The position numbers and the translations under genes were made by a program. Positions 1 to 5,278 of a stretch of DNA of 5,278 nucleotides are shown piece after piece (position 1 is the first letter of the stretch; each line of letters opens with the position of its first letter). The notes under the pieces were generated by a model that was not told the origin of the DNA, made no database searches, and saw nothing but the letters and a program-made list of their open reading frames with translations. This DNA comes from Deltaproteobacteria bacterium (lineage in GTDB: Bacteria > Desulfobacterota > DSM-4660 > Desulfatiglandales > Desulfatiglandaceae): the NCBI GenBank assembly GCA_029932035.1, contig JAOZQV010000272.1:1-5278 (forward strand), read 5' to 3'.

Positions 1-272
1 CCAATATTCGCCTTAGGTTCTTCTGTCAATTGAATTTCCCCGAACATACTCTCATATTTTGCAATATTCTCATTTAAGGCGGCAACGATTCGCTTAGCGT
101 GCCCGGGACTTACAATGACCCTTGAAGTGACAGAGCCCGCTGGAGCAGCTACCATAAGAAAATCCATAATAAACTCTTCCTTAGTATGCGAGACCACCAT
201 GTTGTTCGCATACACTCCCCCCTGTAAATTATCCGGGAATTTCACCTGAATCTCCTTTTTGCCATTAGGCAT
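1..272 (-). CDS. DUF3467 family small protein (C-terminus cut by window edge)
   Basis: Reading the minus strand from the ATG at 272 gives 90 codons without a stop before the window ends. The protein starts MPNGKKEIQVKFPDNLQGG, continues with VYANNMVVSHTKEEFIMDFL and then SRVIVSPGHAKRIVAALNEN. The pattern of 'YAN...V..T..EF..DF', followed by 'RV..SP.HAKR...AL..N...YE..FG.I', is that of the DUF3467 family, small soluble proteins of about 100 residues found in bacteria and archaea. Their function is unknown, so none is assigned. The start is well supported: AAAAGGAG lies 8 nt upstream (288 down to 281). The gene begins 59 nt after the aminotransferase stop on the same strand, with no terminator-like hairpin between them, so co-transcription is likely. 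There are no membrane segments or signal peptide. Only a few C-terminal residues are probably missing. Confidence 0.85.
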   Translation of the reverse strand, partial: MPNGKKEIQVKFPDNLQGGVYANNMVVSHTKEEFIMDFLMVAAPAGSVTSRVIVSPGHAKRIVAALNENIAKYESMFGEIQLTEEPKANI

Positions 273-331
273 AAACTTATCTCCTTTTAAATGGTGATTT
301 CTCAGGACTCGACGTATCCGTGGTTCTCCCT

Positions 332-1531
332 CTATCTTCTGTGGGTTTTGATAAAATCTTTGATCCGTTCAATACCCTTGATGATGTTTTCATTTGATGT
401 GGCGTATGAAAATCTTACGTGCTGTCCTTCTCCCGGCACCCTCATGCCAAAGTGAATATCTGCCAAAACTGCCACACCCGCATCGTAGAGGAGCCTTTTC
501 CTGAGTTCCTCTGAATCTGATGCCCCCACGATCTTGCACAGTTCGGTTATGTTCGGCCAGGCGTAGAATGCGCCACCCGGCGAAAGACAGGTTACGCCTT
601 CAACTCCATTGAGACCACTTACGATGAGATCCCTTCTTTCCTTAAATATGGCCATCATCCTGTCAGGTTCTTTCTGAGAACCTTTAAGGGCCTCAACCAT
701 GGCCCACTGGGTCATATGATTGGGGCATGAGGTGGTGTTGGTCATCCAGGTGGAAAAATACGGGGCAAGCTTTTTGTTGACAGCATAGCCAAGTCTCCAG
801 CCCGTCATGGCATATGTTTTTGAAGCGCCGTCACAAATAACTGTCCTTTCAAGCATCCCTGGGATACTTGCAATACTTTCAAATTGTCCTTCGTGCACCA
901 TTCTGGAGTACACTTCATCCGAATAGACCCACAGGTCATGTTTAATGGCTGTTTCAGCGATCTTTTCAAGAGTCTCCTGTGTAAGGACGCTTCCGGTCGG
1001 ATTATGCGGCGAGCAGAGGATGAGGAGCTTTGTCTTAGGGGTTATCAGTGATTCCAGCTTGTCAACGTCAAAACTAAACCCCTTGTCTTCAAGAAGATGG
1101 AGCGGGACCGGAACTGTGCCCTGTGCAACGGCCTGAGTGGAATATATAGGGAAACCTGGATTGGGGTAAAGCACCTCATGTCCCTGCCCGTAGTCGGTAA
1201 CAGAGAGCAGTGTAAATCCTATGAAGGGCTTTGCGCCGTTAGCGATAACGACCCAATCAGGTTCGACCTCTATGCCACGTGTCCTCCATACATATTCTGC
1301 AACAGCCTCCCTGAGTTCAGGAATGCCGGCGCTCGGTGTATACCCGTGCCTGCCATCTCTAATGGCCTCCATTCCCGCCTCACATATATTTGGCGGCGTG
1401 TTGAAATCGGGCTGACCAATACAGAAACTGATGATTTCTCTGCCCTGGGCAATGAGGTCGTTCACCTCTTTGAGTACGACAAACGCATTTTCTGTACCCA
1501 ATCCGGATGTTCTGAATGAAACTTGCGGCAT
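332..1531 (-). CDS. PLP-dependent class I aminotransferase (aspartate aminotransferase-like)
   Basis: A complete 399-residue cytoplasmic aminotransferase of PLP fold type I, close to the usual length of about 390-400. It should move an amino group between an amino acid and a 2-oxo acid through PLP. Visible hallmarks in order: the N-terminal GQPDFNTP (39-46), GYTPSAGIPELREA (63-76), the phosphate-binding NGAK (98-101), SPHNPTG with N177, SDEVYSR with D205 (pyridine nitrogen) and Y208, SKTYAMTGWRLGY with the Schiff-base lysine K238 and phosphate-binding R246, and HVRFSYATS with R373 for the substrate alpha-carboxylate. All catalytic residues are present. The cofactor-stacking region reads PNPGFPIY (123-130), with Phe where classical aspartate aminotransferases carry Trp; the exact substrate (Asp, Ala, aromatic or other) therefore cannot be read from sequence. 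The ATG at 1531 is preceded by GAAAGGAG at 7 nt spacing. It lies upstream of the DUF3467 gene and diverges from the glycosyltransferase genes. Confidence 0.93.
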   Translation of the reverse strand: MPQVSFRTSGLGTENAFVVLKEVNDLIAQGREIISFCIGQPDFNTPPNICEAGMEAIRDGRHGYTPSAGIPELREAVAEYVWRTRGIEVEPDWVVIANGAKPFIGFTLLSVTDYGQGHEVLYPNPGFPIYSTQAVAQGTVPVPLHLLEDKGFSFDVDKLESLITPKTKLLILCSPHNPTGSVLTQETLEKIAETAIKHDLWVYSDEVYSRMVHEGQFESIASIPGMLERTVICDGASKTYAMTGWRLGYAVNKKLAPYFSTWMTNTTSCPNHMTQWAMVEALKGSQKEPDRMMAIFKERRDLIVSGLNGVEGVTCLSPGGAFYAWPNITELCKIVGASDSEELRKRLLYDAGVAVLADIHFGMRVPGEGQHVRFSYATSNENIIKGIERIKDFIKTHRR

Positions 1532-1639
1532 GTTTACTCTCCTTTCTTATTCACGCAGCAGGGCCACCGGCGAAGGCGCTAAGCTCGCAAAGGGAAGAAA
1601 CTATATTTAAAAGACCTATCAAGAAAATGATGGAGCGAA

Positions 1640-1654
1640 TCCCGCCAGGCGGGA
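1640..1654. repeat. Short perfect hairpin (inverted repeat)
   Basis: TCCCGC at 1640-1645 pairs with GCGGGA at 1649-1654 around a 3-nt CAG loop. It has no T-tract on either side, so it does not look like an intrinsic terminator. It sits ten bases before the heptamer repeat and is probably part of the same intergenic element. Confidence 0.7.
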
Positions 1655-1663
1655 CACAAATAT

Positions 1664-1690
1664 TCAATTTTCAATAGTCAATAGTCAATT
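1664..1690. repeat. Tandem repeat with 7-bp period (TCAATAG-like)
   Basis: Four units are in exact register: TCAATTT at 1664, TCAATAG at 1671, TCAATAG at 1678 and a truncated TCAATT at 1685. The array ends directly against the hairpin at 1691. The regular spacing is plain in the sequence; a role is not. Confidence 0.8.
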
Positions 1691-1703
1691 CCGGCTTCGC
1701 CGG
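1691..1703. repeat. Short perfect hairpin with TTC loop
   Basis: CCGGC (1691-1695) pairs with GCCGG (1699-1703) around TTC. Neither strand carries a following T-run, so termination is unlikely. The 3' half, CTTCGCCGG, is the inverse of CCGGCGAAG at 1567-1575, so the two may mark the ends of a small element. Confidence 0.7.
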
Positions 1704-1712
1704 GTTAGATAT

Positions 1713-1741
1713 AATTAAATCAAGGCACTGCTTTACGTCAA
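1713..1741 (-). promoter_or_regulatory. Weak candidate promoter for the aminotransferase
   Basis: On the minus strand TTGACG (1741-1736, five of six matches to the -35 consensus) is followed after 17 nt by TTAATT (1718-1713, three of six) in a very AT-rich stretch. It points toward the aminotransferase, about 180 nt upstream of its ATG. The -10 match is poor, so this is a suggestion only. Confidence 0.25.
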
Positions 1742-1857
1742 GGGTTCATCTCAAAGTCATATTGAAACAATAATTTGCCGGCCCCCTTCTTTTCTCAATT
1801 GGTCTCAATCGTTGGGTAACCATTTCCAAGCTGCATCAAGACCTGCGAGAGAAATTC

Positions 1858-1886
1858 TTGACATCTGGCCTTAACATCCGTAACAC
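1858..1886 (+). promoter_or_regulatory. Candidate promoter upstream of the GT2 gene
   Basis: A perfect TTGACA (1858-1863) is followed by a 17-nt spacer and TAACAC (1881-1886, three of six to TATAAT). The spacing is ideal but the -10 is weak, and the site overlaps the PIN-like remnant, so the match could be chance. It would give a leader of roughly 110 nt before the ATG at 2003. Confidence 0.25.
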
Positions 1887-2002
1887 TGTTTGAGCTGTAT
1901 GCCGGCATCGTCGGTAAAAAGCGATTGAAACATATCAAAGATTTGATTCCCGTTATACCGGAATCTGCGTCCCATTCAATTAAAAAGGGGATAGGAAGAG
2001 TA
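1862..2002 (+). pseudogene. Decayed VapC-like PIN-domain fragment, in frame with the next gene
   Basis: After the TGA at 1859-1861, the plus-strand frame that later becomes the glycosyltransferase reads HLALTSVTLFELYAGIVGKK, then RLKHIKDLIPVIPES. The first part matches the middle of VapC/FitB-type PIN toxins, where 'lalTsvTlfELyaG' carries the conserved Thr and an acidic Glu, followed by a charged helix and a short 'lpViP' strand. The N-terminal 'LLDTS' strand with the first catalytic Asp is absent, and no antitoxin gene is seen nearby. The sequence after VIPES no longer follows the family and enters the glycosyltransferase at 2003. This is most likely a relic of a toxin-antitoxin pair. The similarity was judged by eye over only about 35 residues, so a chance resemblance is possible. 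Confidence 0.45.
1993..2000 (+). promoter_or_regulatory. Ribosome binding site that decides the GT2 start
   Basis: AGGAAGAG precedes the ATG at 2003, with 6 nt between AGGA and the start codon. The upstream TTG at 1925 has no Shine-Dalgarno sequence and would add 26 residues unlike any GT2 N-terminus. Confidence 0.7.
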
Positions 2003-2878
2003 ATGGATAGGCCGGAAGTTTCAGTAATCATTCCCACGAATAATGAAGAACAAACCATCGGGGGGATCATAAAGAAAATCAAAGCCCTCTATCCTGAGTT
2101 TGAGATTATCGTTATCAATGATGGCTCGACAGATGAAACAGGGGCAGTAGCCAAGGATGCAGGAGCCATTGTGTACAGTCATCCGTACAATATTGGTAAT
2201 GGGGCTGCCATAAAGAGTGGAATAAGGATCGCTTCGGGTGAGATTCTGGTGTTTATGGATGGAGATGGCCAGCATAATCCTGAAGATATTGGAAGGTTGA
2301 TCAAATGGTTCCCCGATTATGACATGGTCGTAGGGGCCAGGTCAAAGGGTCATCAGGCCTCATGGGTTCGTGCCTTAGGGAACAAAATATTCAACTGGCT
2401 GGCCTCGTATGTGTCAAAATTTGCCATTGAGGACTTGACCTCGGGATTCAGGGCTATAAAATCAGGTGTGGCGTATAATTTACTGTACCTTCTCCCCAAT
2501 ACCTATTCCTATCCCACTACCTTAACCCTCGGTGTCTTGAGGAATGGGAAAAGTGTGAAATATACCTCAATAGAAATCCAAGGCAGGGAAAAAGGGAAGA
2601 GCAAGATACGAGTATTCAGAGATGGTGTAAGATTTTTTATGATTATAACCAAGATCTGCGGCCTCTACTCTCCTCTCAGGATATTTCTCCCTGTCAGCTT
2701 CATCATGTTTTGCTTAGGCTTAGGTCATTATCTCTATACCTTCCTCACTGCCGGGCGGTTTACGAATATGAGCGCTCTCCTATTCACGACTTCTGTCCTT
2801 ATTTTCATGATGGGCCTCATTTCAGAGCAGATCTCCCAGATGCGTTTTGAGAGGAGTGAAGGGGATAAATTTGTTTAG
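2003..2878 (+). CDS. GT2 glycosyltransferase, DPM1/polyprenyl-phosphate type, membrane-anchored
   Basis: A 291-residue family 2 glycosyltransferase that should transfer a sugar from a nucleotide donor, probably onto a polyprenyl phosphate or a growing surface glycan, at the inner face of the cytoplasmic membrane. It opens with PEVSVIIPTNNEEQTI (4-19), the first strand of the GT-A fold. INDGSTDET (38-46) contacts the nucleotide, NIGNGAAIKSGI (63-74) is the usual glycine-rich helix, and FMDGDGQHNPEDI (84-96) carries the metal-binding D86-x-D88. DLTSGFR (144-150) and GREKGKSKIR (194-203) are typical of the DPM1/DPG-synthase branch. Two hydrophobic segments follow (about 227-247 and 257-274), leaving a short charged tail. 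An upstream TTG at 1925 would lengthen the protein to 317 residues, but the ATG at 2003 has the ribosome-binding site and fits the domain edge. Donor and acceptor cannot be told from sequence. It probably belongs with the GT4 gene further right. Confidence 0.9.
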   Translation: MDRPEVSVIIPTNNEEQTIGGIIKKIKALYPEFEIIVINDGSTDETGAVAKDAGAIVYSHPYNIGNGAAIKSGIRIASGEILVFMDGDGQHNPEDIGRLIKWFPDYDMVVGARSKGHQASWVRALGNKIFNWLASYVSKFAIEDLTSGFRAIKSGVAYNLLYLLPNTYSYPTTLTLGVLRNGKSVKYTSIEIQGREKGKSKIRVFRDGVRFFMIITKICGLYSPLRIFLPVSFIMFCLGLGHYLYTFLTAGRFTNMSALLFTTSVLIFMMGLISEQISQMRFERSEGDKFV

Positions 2879-2888
2879 AGGGGAAAGC

Positions 2889-2914
2889 GCCTAAAGTTTG
2901 AAGTGCCTAAAGTT
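2889..2914. repeat. Direct repeat GCCTAAAGTT, two copies
   Basis: GCCTAAAGTT occurs at 2889-2898 and again at 2905-2914, a 16-nt period, just after the GT2 stop codon. The rest of the 177-nt gap (to 3055) has no ORF and only a very small stem (GGAC/GTCC at 2917-2930), so no convincing terminator. Confidence 0.65.
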
Positions 2915-2975
2915 AAGGACTACTCCGTCCAGTGGGGGAACCTTTGAACGTATTAGCGGTTACTCTCGATTTTGC

Positions 2976-3003
2976 TTGCATTATGACAAGATACCCTTAT
3001 AAT
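2976..3003 (+). promoter_or_regulatory. Candidate promoter for the AAA/DUF4143 gene
   Basis: A perfect TATAAT at 2998-3003 is preceded at 16 nt by TTGCAT (2976-2981), a half-match to the -35 consensus. Transcription would begin near 3010, leaving a leader of about 46 nt before the ATG at 3056. This suggests the ATPase gene, and with it the overlapping GT4 gene, has its own promoter as well as any read-through from GT2. Confidence 0.45.
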
Positions 3004-3055
3004 AGGCATGTCTTACACTAAATAGACCCCTGTTTACAGCATCTTCAGAATAAAA

Positions 3056-4456
3056 ATGGACCGTATTGCAGAGAAAAGACTGGCTGACTGGCTGGATTCA
3101 AACTATCGCAAACCCTTGATTATTCGAGGAGCCCGTCAGGTAGGAAAATCAACTTTGGTCAGGCAGTTTGCTGACCATAAGAAATTGACCCTCCATGAAG
3201 TCAATCTCGAACGGCATCCAACGTTGGTCGAGGTATTTAAAACACAGGATACCGGAAAGATCCTTCGGGAACTTGAATTTGTCTGTGGGAAGGGACCGAT
3301 TTCAGGGAAGGATGGGTTGCTTTTCTTAGATGAAATACAGGCGGTGCCGATCGCAATTCAGACCCTTCGATATTTCTATGAAGATCATCCTGAGCTACCG
3401 GTAATTTCAGCCGGCTCCCTCCTTGAATTTACAATGTCCAAACATTCCTTTTCCATGCCCGTGGGTCGGGTCGAATACCTCTACCTTGGTCCCGTAACCT
3501 TTGAAGAGACCTTAGCGGCGATGGAAAAAAGCTTTTTGCTCGATTTGTTAGGTAATTATCACTTGCATGAGGTTTTTCCTCAATCCGCTCACGACCAATT
3601 ACTGGAACTACAAAGAGTCTGGCTCCTGGTGGGGGGGATGCCTGAGGCAATCCAGCGATTCATCGAAACTAATGCGCTCGACGCGGTATTTGATGTTCAT
3701 GCCTCGATTATTGAGACATACAAAGACGACTTTGCAAAATATGCAACCCAGGCCGACCTGCTCCGTCTTCATAAGGTATTTAGCTATGTCCCGATGACTG
3801 CCGGCGAGAAATTCAAATACGTTCGCGTAGACCCCGAGGAGCAATCCAGAGAACTACGCAAGGCTGTTGATTTGCTTGAAAAAGCACAAATTATAATGAA
3901 AGCCTGTCATACGGATGCATCCGGTTTGCCGCTTGGCGCTACCATAAACAGACGAATATTTAAGCCTTTTTTCCTGGATTGTGGCTTGATGAATACCATT
4001 TGCGGCGTTCAATGGATATCATTGAACGAACTTAAGCGAAAGTCATTTGTCAACAAAGGTCATGTGGCTGAACAGTTCATCGCGCAACATCTTGCCTTCA
4101 TCGGAAAAAACAATGTAAGCCCGGTTTTGACCTACTGGTTGCGCGAAGGGAAGGCAGGAAACGCTGAGGTCGATTTTATCACGCAATTAGGACAAGCAAT
4201 TGTTCCTGTTGAGGTTAAGGCAGGCAAGAGCGGATCACTCAAGTCACTCCAGCAATTTGTTAATCAAAAAAAGGCCCGGGTCGGTGTTCGTTTTGATTTA
4301 AACCTACCATCATATCAACATGTTTCCCACGCTCTCAGCCAAGGAGGAGAATCTGTTCAAGTTGAATTTGATCTTTTATCTCTCCCTCTTTATATGATAG
4401 AGGAACTGCCCAGAATCTTTGGTGACATTGTAGTAAACGACTATCAGGGGTTATGA
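3056..4456 (+). CDS. AAA_14 ATPase with C-terminal DUF4143 (PD-(D/E)XK-like) domain
   Basis: A complete 466-residue protein of the widespread AAA_14/DUF4143 ATPase family. The N-terminal ATPase has Walker A GARQVGKST (25-33), Walker B LLFLDEIQ with D92 and E93 (88-95), the SAGSLLE sensor region (118-124) and MPVGRVEYLYLGPVTFEE (134-151), all hallmarks of the family. VGGMPEA (192-198) and the following helical section lead to the C-terminal DUF4143 part, which has DCGL (308-311), HVAEQF with E339, EVDF (371-374) and VEVKAGKSG (385-393). The E-VD...E-V-K arrangement resembles a PD-(D/E)XK nuclease core and looks intact. The biological role of the family is not established; nucleic-acid or defence functions are guesses. 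The start fits the conserved N-terminus but lacks a Shine-Dalgarno sequence. Its TGA overlaps the next ATG by 4 nt. It has no evident link to glycan synthesis and is probably an acquired gene. Confidence 0.92.
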   Translation: MDRIAEKRLADWLDSNYRKPLIIRGARQVGKSTLVRQFADHKKLTLHEVNLERHPTLVEVFKTQDTGKILRELEFVCGKGPISGKDGLLFLDEIQAVPIAIQTLRYFYEDHPELPVISAGSLLEFTMSKHSFSMPVGRVEYLYLGPVTFEETLAAMEKSFLLDLLGNYHLHEVFPQSAHDQLLELQRVWLLVGGMPEAIQRFIETNALDAVFDVHASIIETYKDDFAKYATQADLLRLHKVFSYVPMTAGEKFKYVRVDPEEQSRELRKAVDLLEKAQIIMKACHTDASGLPLGATINRRIFKPFFLDCGLMNTICGVQWISLNELKRKSFVNKGHVAEQFIAQHLAFIGKNNVSPVLTYWLREGKAGNAEVDFITQLGQAIVPVEVKAGKSGSLKSLQQFVNQKKARVGVRFDLNLPSYQHVSHALSQGGESVQVEFDLLSLPLYMIEELPRIFGDIVVNDYQGL

Positions 4457-5278
4457 AATCACGAATTCTCTTTATTACCCGGAACTATCCGCCCAAGGTG
4501 GGAGGCCTTGAGGAGTACAGTTATAATCTGATCAGAGAATTTGAATCACGTGAGACCACCTGTAAAATCACCCTTTCAAAGTCTATAAAACATCTCATCT
4601 GGTTTTTGCCCTATTCCTTTTTTAAGGCACTCTATCTAATCCGCAAATATTCCGTTCAATCGGTACACCTTTGTGACGGTCTCCTTGCACCAGTCGACCT
4701 TTTTCTAAAGGTCCTGACAGACTCTAAAGTCACAGTAACCATTCATGGGCTGGATATTACCTATAGGCATCCCTTCTATCAGAGGTTTATTCCCTGGTGT
4801 ATATCAAGGCTGGATGGCATCGTATGCGTAAGCAGATCAACTCGTGACGAATGCGTGCTCAGGGGCATTCCATCCTCGATTTGCACAGTCATCCCTAACG
4901 GGATAAGGCCGGATCAGTTATTTTTCCAGCAACCAAAAAGCGAACTGCGCCGCAAACTGGAGAATGTGATCAGTTTATCTCTGGATAATAAGAAAGTCCT
5001 TTTTACTATTGGGCATTTGGTAAAAAGAAAAGGCGTGGCATGGTTTGTGGAAAATGTCATGCCGCGCCTCGAAGGTGCGTACTTATACGTGGTTGCGGGC
5101 GAAGGACCTGAACGAAGAACGATTCAAGAAATAGTTTATCGTTCCAATCTGCAAGACCGTGTGCTGCTTTTAGGCGAGGTATCAGACGGGGACCGGAGCA
5201 TTATCTACAACGCCTCGGATATTTTTGTTATGCCTAACATAACAGTTCCTGGTGATGTGGAGGGATTCGGGATTGTTG
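4453..5278 (+). CDS. GT4 glycosyltransferase (C-terminus cut by window edge)
   Basis: From the ATG at 4453 an open frame of 275 codons runs off the right edge. It begins MKSRILFITRNYPPKVGGLE, the glycine-rich first loop of GT-B glycosyltransferases. It continues with TIHGLDITYRHPFYQ (96-110) and CVSRST (125-130), PNGI (148-151) at the hinge, then TIGHLVKRKG (185-194) and VVAGEGPERR (213-222), the donor-binding half of GT4 (Glycos_transf_1). GDVEGFGIV (267-275) is the start of the E-x7-E donor motif; its second Glu lies beyond the window. The N-terminal half is compact, as in the GT4 branch with 'HGLD...RHP'. It should transfer a sugar from a nucleotide donor in the cytoplasm, probably to a surface polysaccharide or glycolipid. 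The start codon overlaps the ATPase stop (ATGA), implying translational coupling; no strong separate Shine-Dalgarno sequence is seen. About 90-110 residues are probably missing. Confidence 0.9.
   Translation, partial: MKSRILFITRNYPPKVGGLEEYSYNLIREFESRETTCKITLSKSIKHLIWFLPYSFFKALYLIRKYSVQSVHLCDGLLAPVDLFLKVLTDSKVTVTIHGLDITYRHPFYQRFIPWCISRLDGIVCVSRSTRDECVLRGIPSSICTVIPNGIRPDQLFFQQPKSELRRKLENVISLSLDNKKVLFTIGHLVKRKGVAWFVENVMPRLEGAYLYVVAGEGPERRTIQEIVYRSNLQDRVLLLGEVSDGDRSIIYNASDIFVMPNITVPGDVEGFGIV

Larger units (their letters stand above)
1532..1861. other. Divergent intergenic region with short repeats, no intact gene
   Basis: This is the noncoding space between the divergent aminotransferase and the PIN remnant/glycosyltransferase. 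All three plus-strand frames are interrupted and no RNA gene is recognisable. It contains the aminotransferase ribosome-binding site (1539-1546), two GC-rich hairpins (1640-1654 and 1691-1703) and a 7-bp-period tandem repeat (1664-1690). CCGGCGAAG at 1567-1575 recurs inverted as CTTCGCCGG at 1695-1703. The style, with several small repeats packed together, resembles dispersed intergenic elements of environmental genomes, but whether it recurs elsewhere cannot be seen here. Confidence 0.6.

Noticed and set aside
1097..1519. Plus-strand open frame of 140 codons inside the aminotransferase
   Set aside because: The aminotransferase on the other strand is certain by its motifs; the plus-strand translation is cysteine-rich and shows no family pattern.
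1640..1703. CRISPR-like array
   Set aside because: The repeat unit is only 7 bp with no spacers, and no cas gene is present.
1710..1715. TATAAT on the plus strand
   Set aside because: No acceptable -35 lies 15-19 nt upstream and no gene follows at a sensible distance; AT-rich chance match.
1720..1743. TCAAGG direct repeat (1720-1725 and 1738-1743) as an operator
   Set aside because: Six bases recurring at 18 nt is easily chance, with no dyad symmetry to support regulator binding.
1795..2082. Minus-strand open frame of 95 codons opposite the GT2 start
   Set aside because: It overlaps the GT2 coding region, resembles no family and has no ribosome-binding site; it is the antisense shadow of the PIN-like/GT2 frame.
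2917..2930. GGAC/GTCC stem after GT2 as a terminator
   Set aside because: Only four base pairs and no following T-run.

Overview
The window is a bacterial chromosomal fragment of moderate GC content carrying five genes, two of them cut by the window edges. No rRNA, tRNA, CRISPR array or complete transposon is visible. The gene types (a DUF3467 protein, an aspartate-type aminotransferase, polyprenyl-phosphate-type and GT4 glycosyltransferases, an AAA/DUF4143 ATPase) and the clutter of small intergenic repeats would suit an environmental Gram-negative anaerobe, for example Desulfobacterota or Nitrospirota. That placement is an impression from gene content, not a measurement.

Left part (1-1531, minus strand): a class I PLP-dependent aminotransferase (1531 down to 332) is followed 59 nt downstream by the start of a small DUF3467 gene that leaves the window at its left edge. 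Both have strong Shine-Dalgarno sequences and probably share a transcript.

Middle (1532-2002): this divergent intergenic region holds a composite of two short GC-rich hairpins separated by a 7-bp-period tandem repeat. It also holds what looks like the decayed middle of a VapC-type PIN-domain toxin. That remnant reads in frame into the following glycosyltransferase and creates a misleading upstream TTG start.

Right part (2003-5278, plus strand): a DPM1-like GT2 glycosyltransferase with two C-terminal membrane segments is followed, after a 177-nt gap with its own good -10 box, by an AAA_14/DUF4143 ATPase. This overlaps by 4 nt the start of a GT4 glycosyltransferase that runs off the right edge. 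The two glycosyltransferases point to a cell-surface polysaccharide or glycolipid locus. The ATPase has no obvious role in glycan synthesis and looks like an accessory gene that has settled between them.

I see no clearly new system here. The best leads are the PIN remnant fused in frame ahead of the glycosyltransferase, the DUF4143 ATPase coupled to a glycosyltransferase by ATGA overlap, and the hairpin/heptamer element in the divergent intergenic region.
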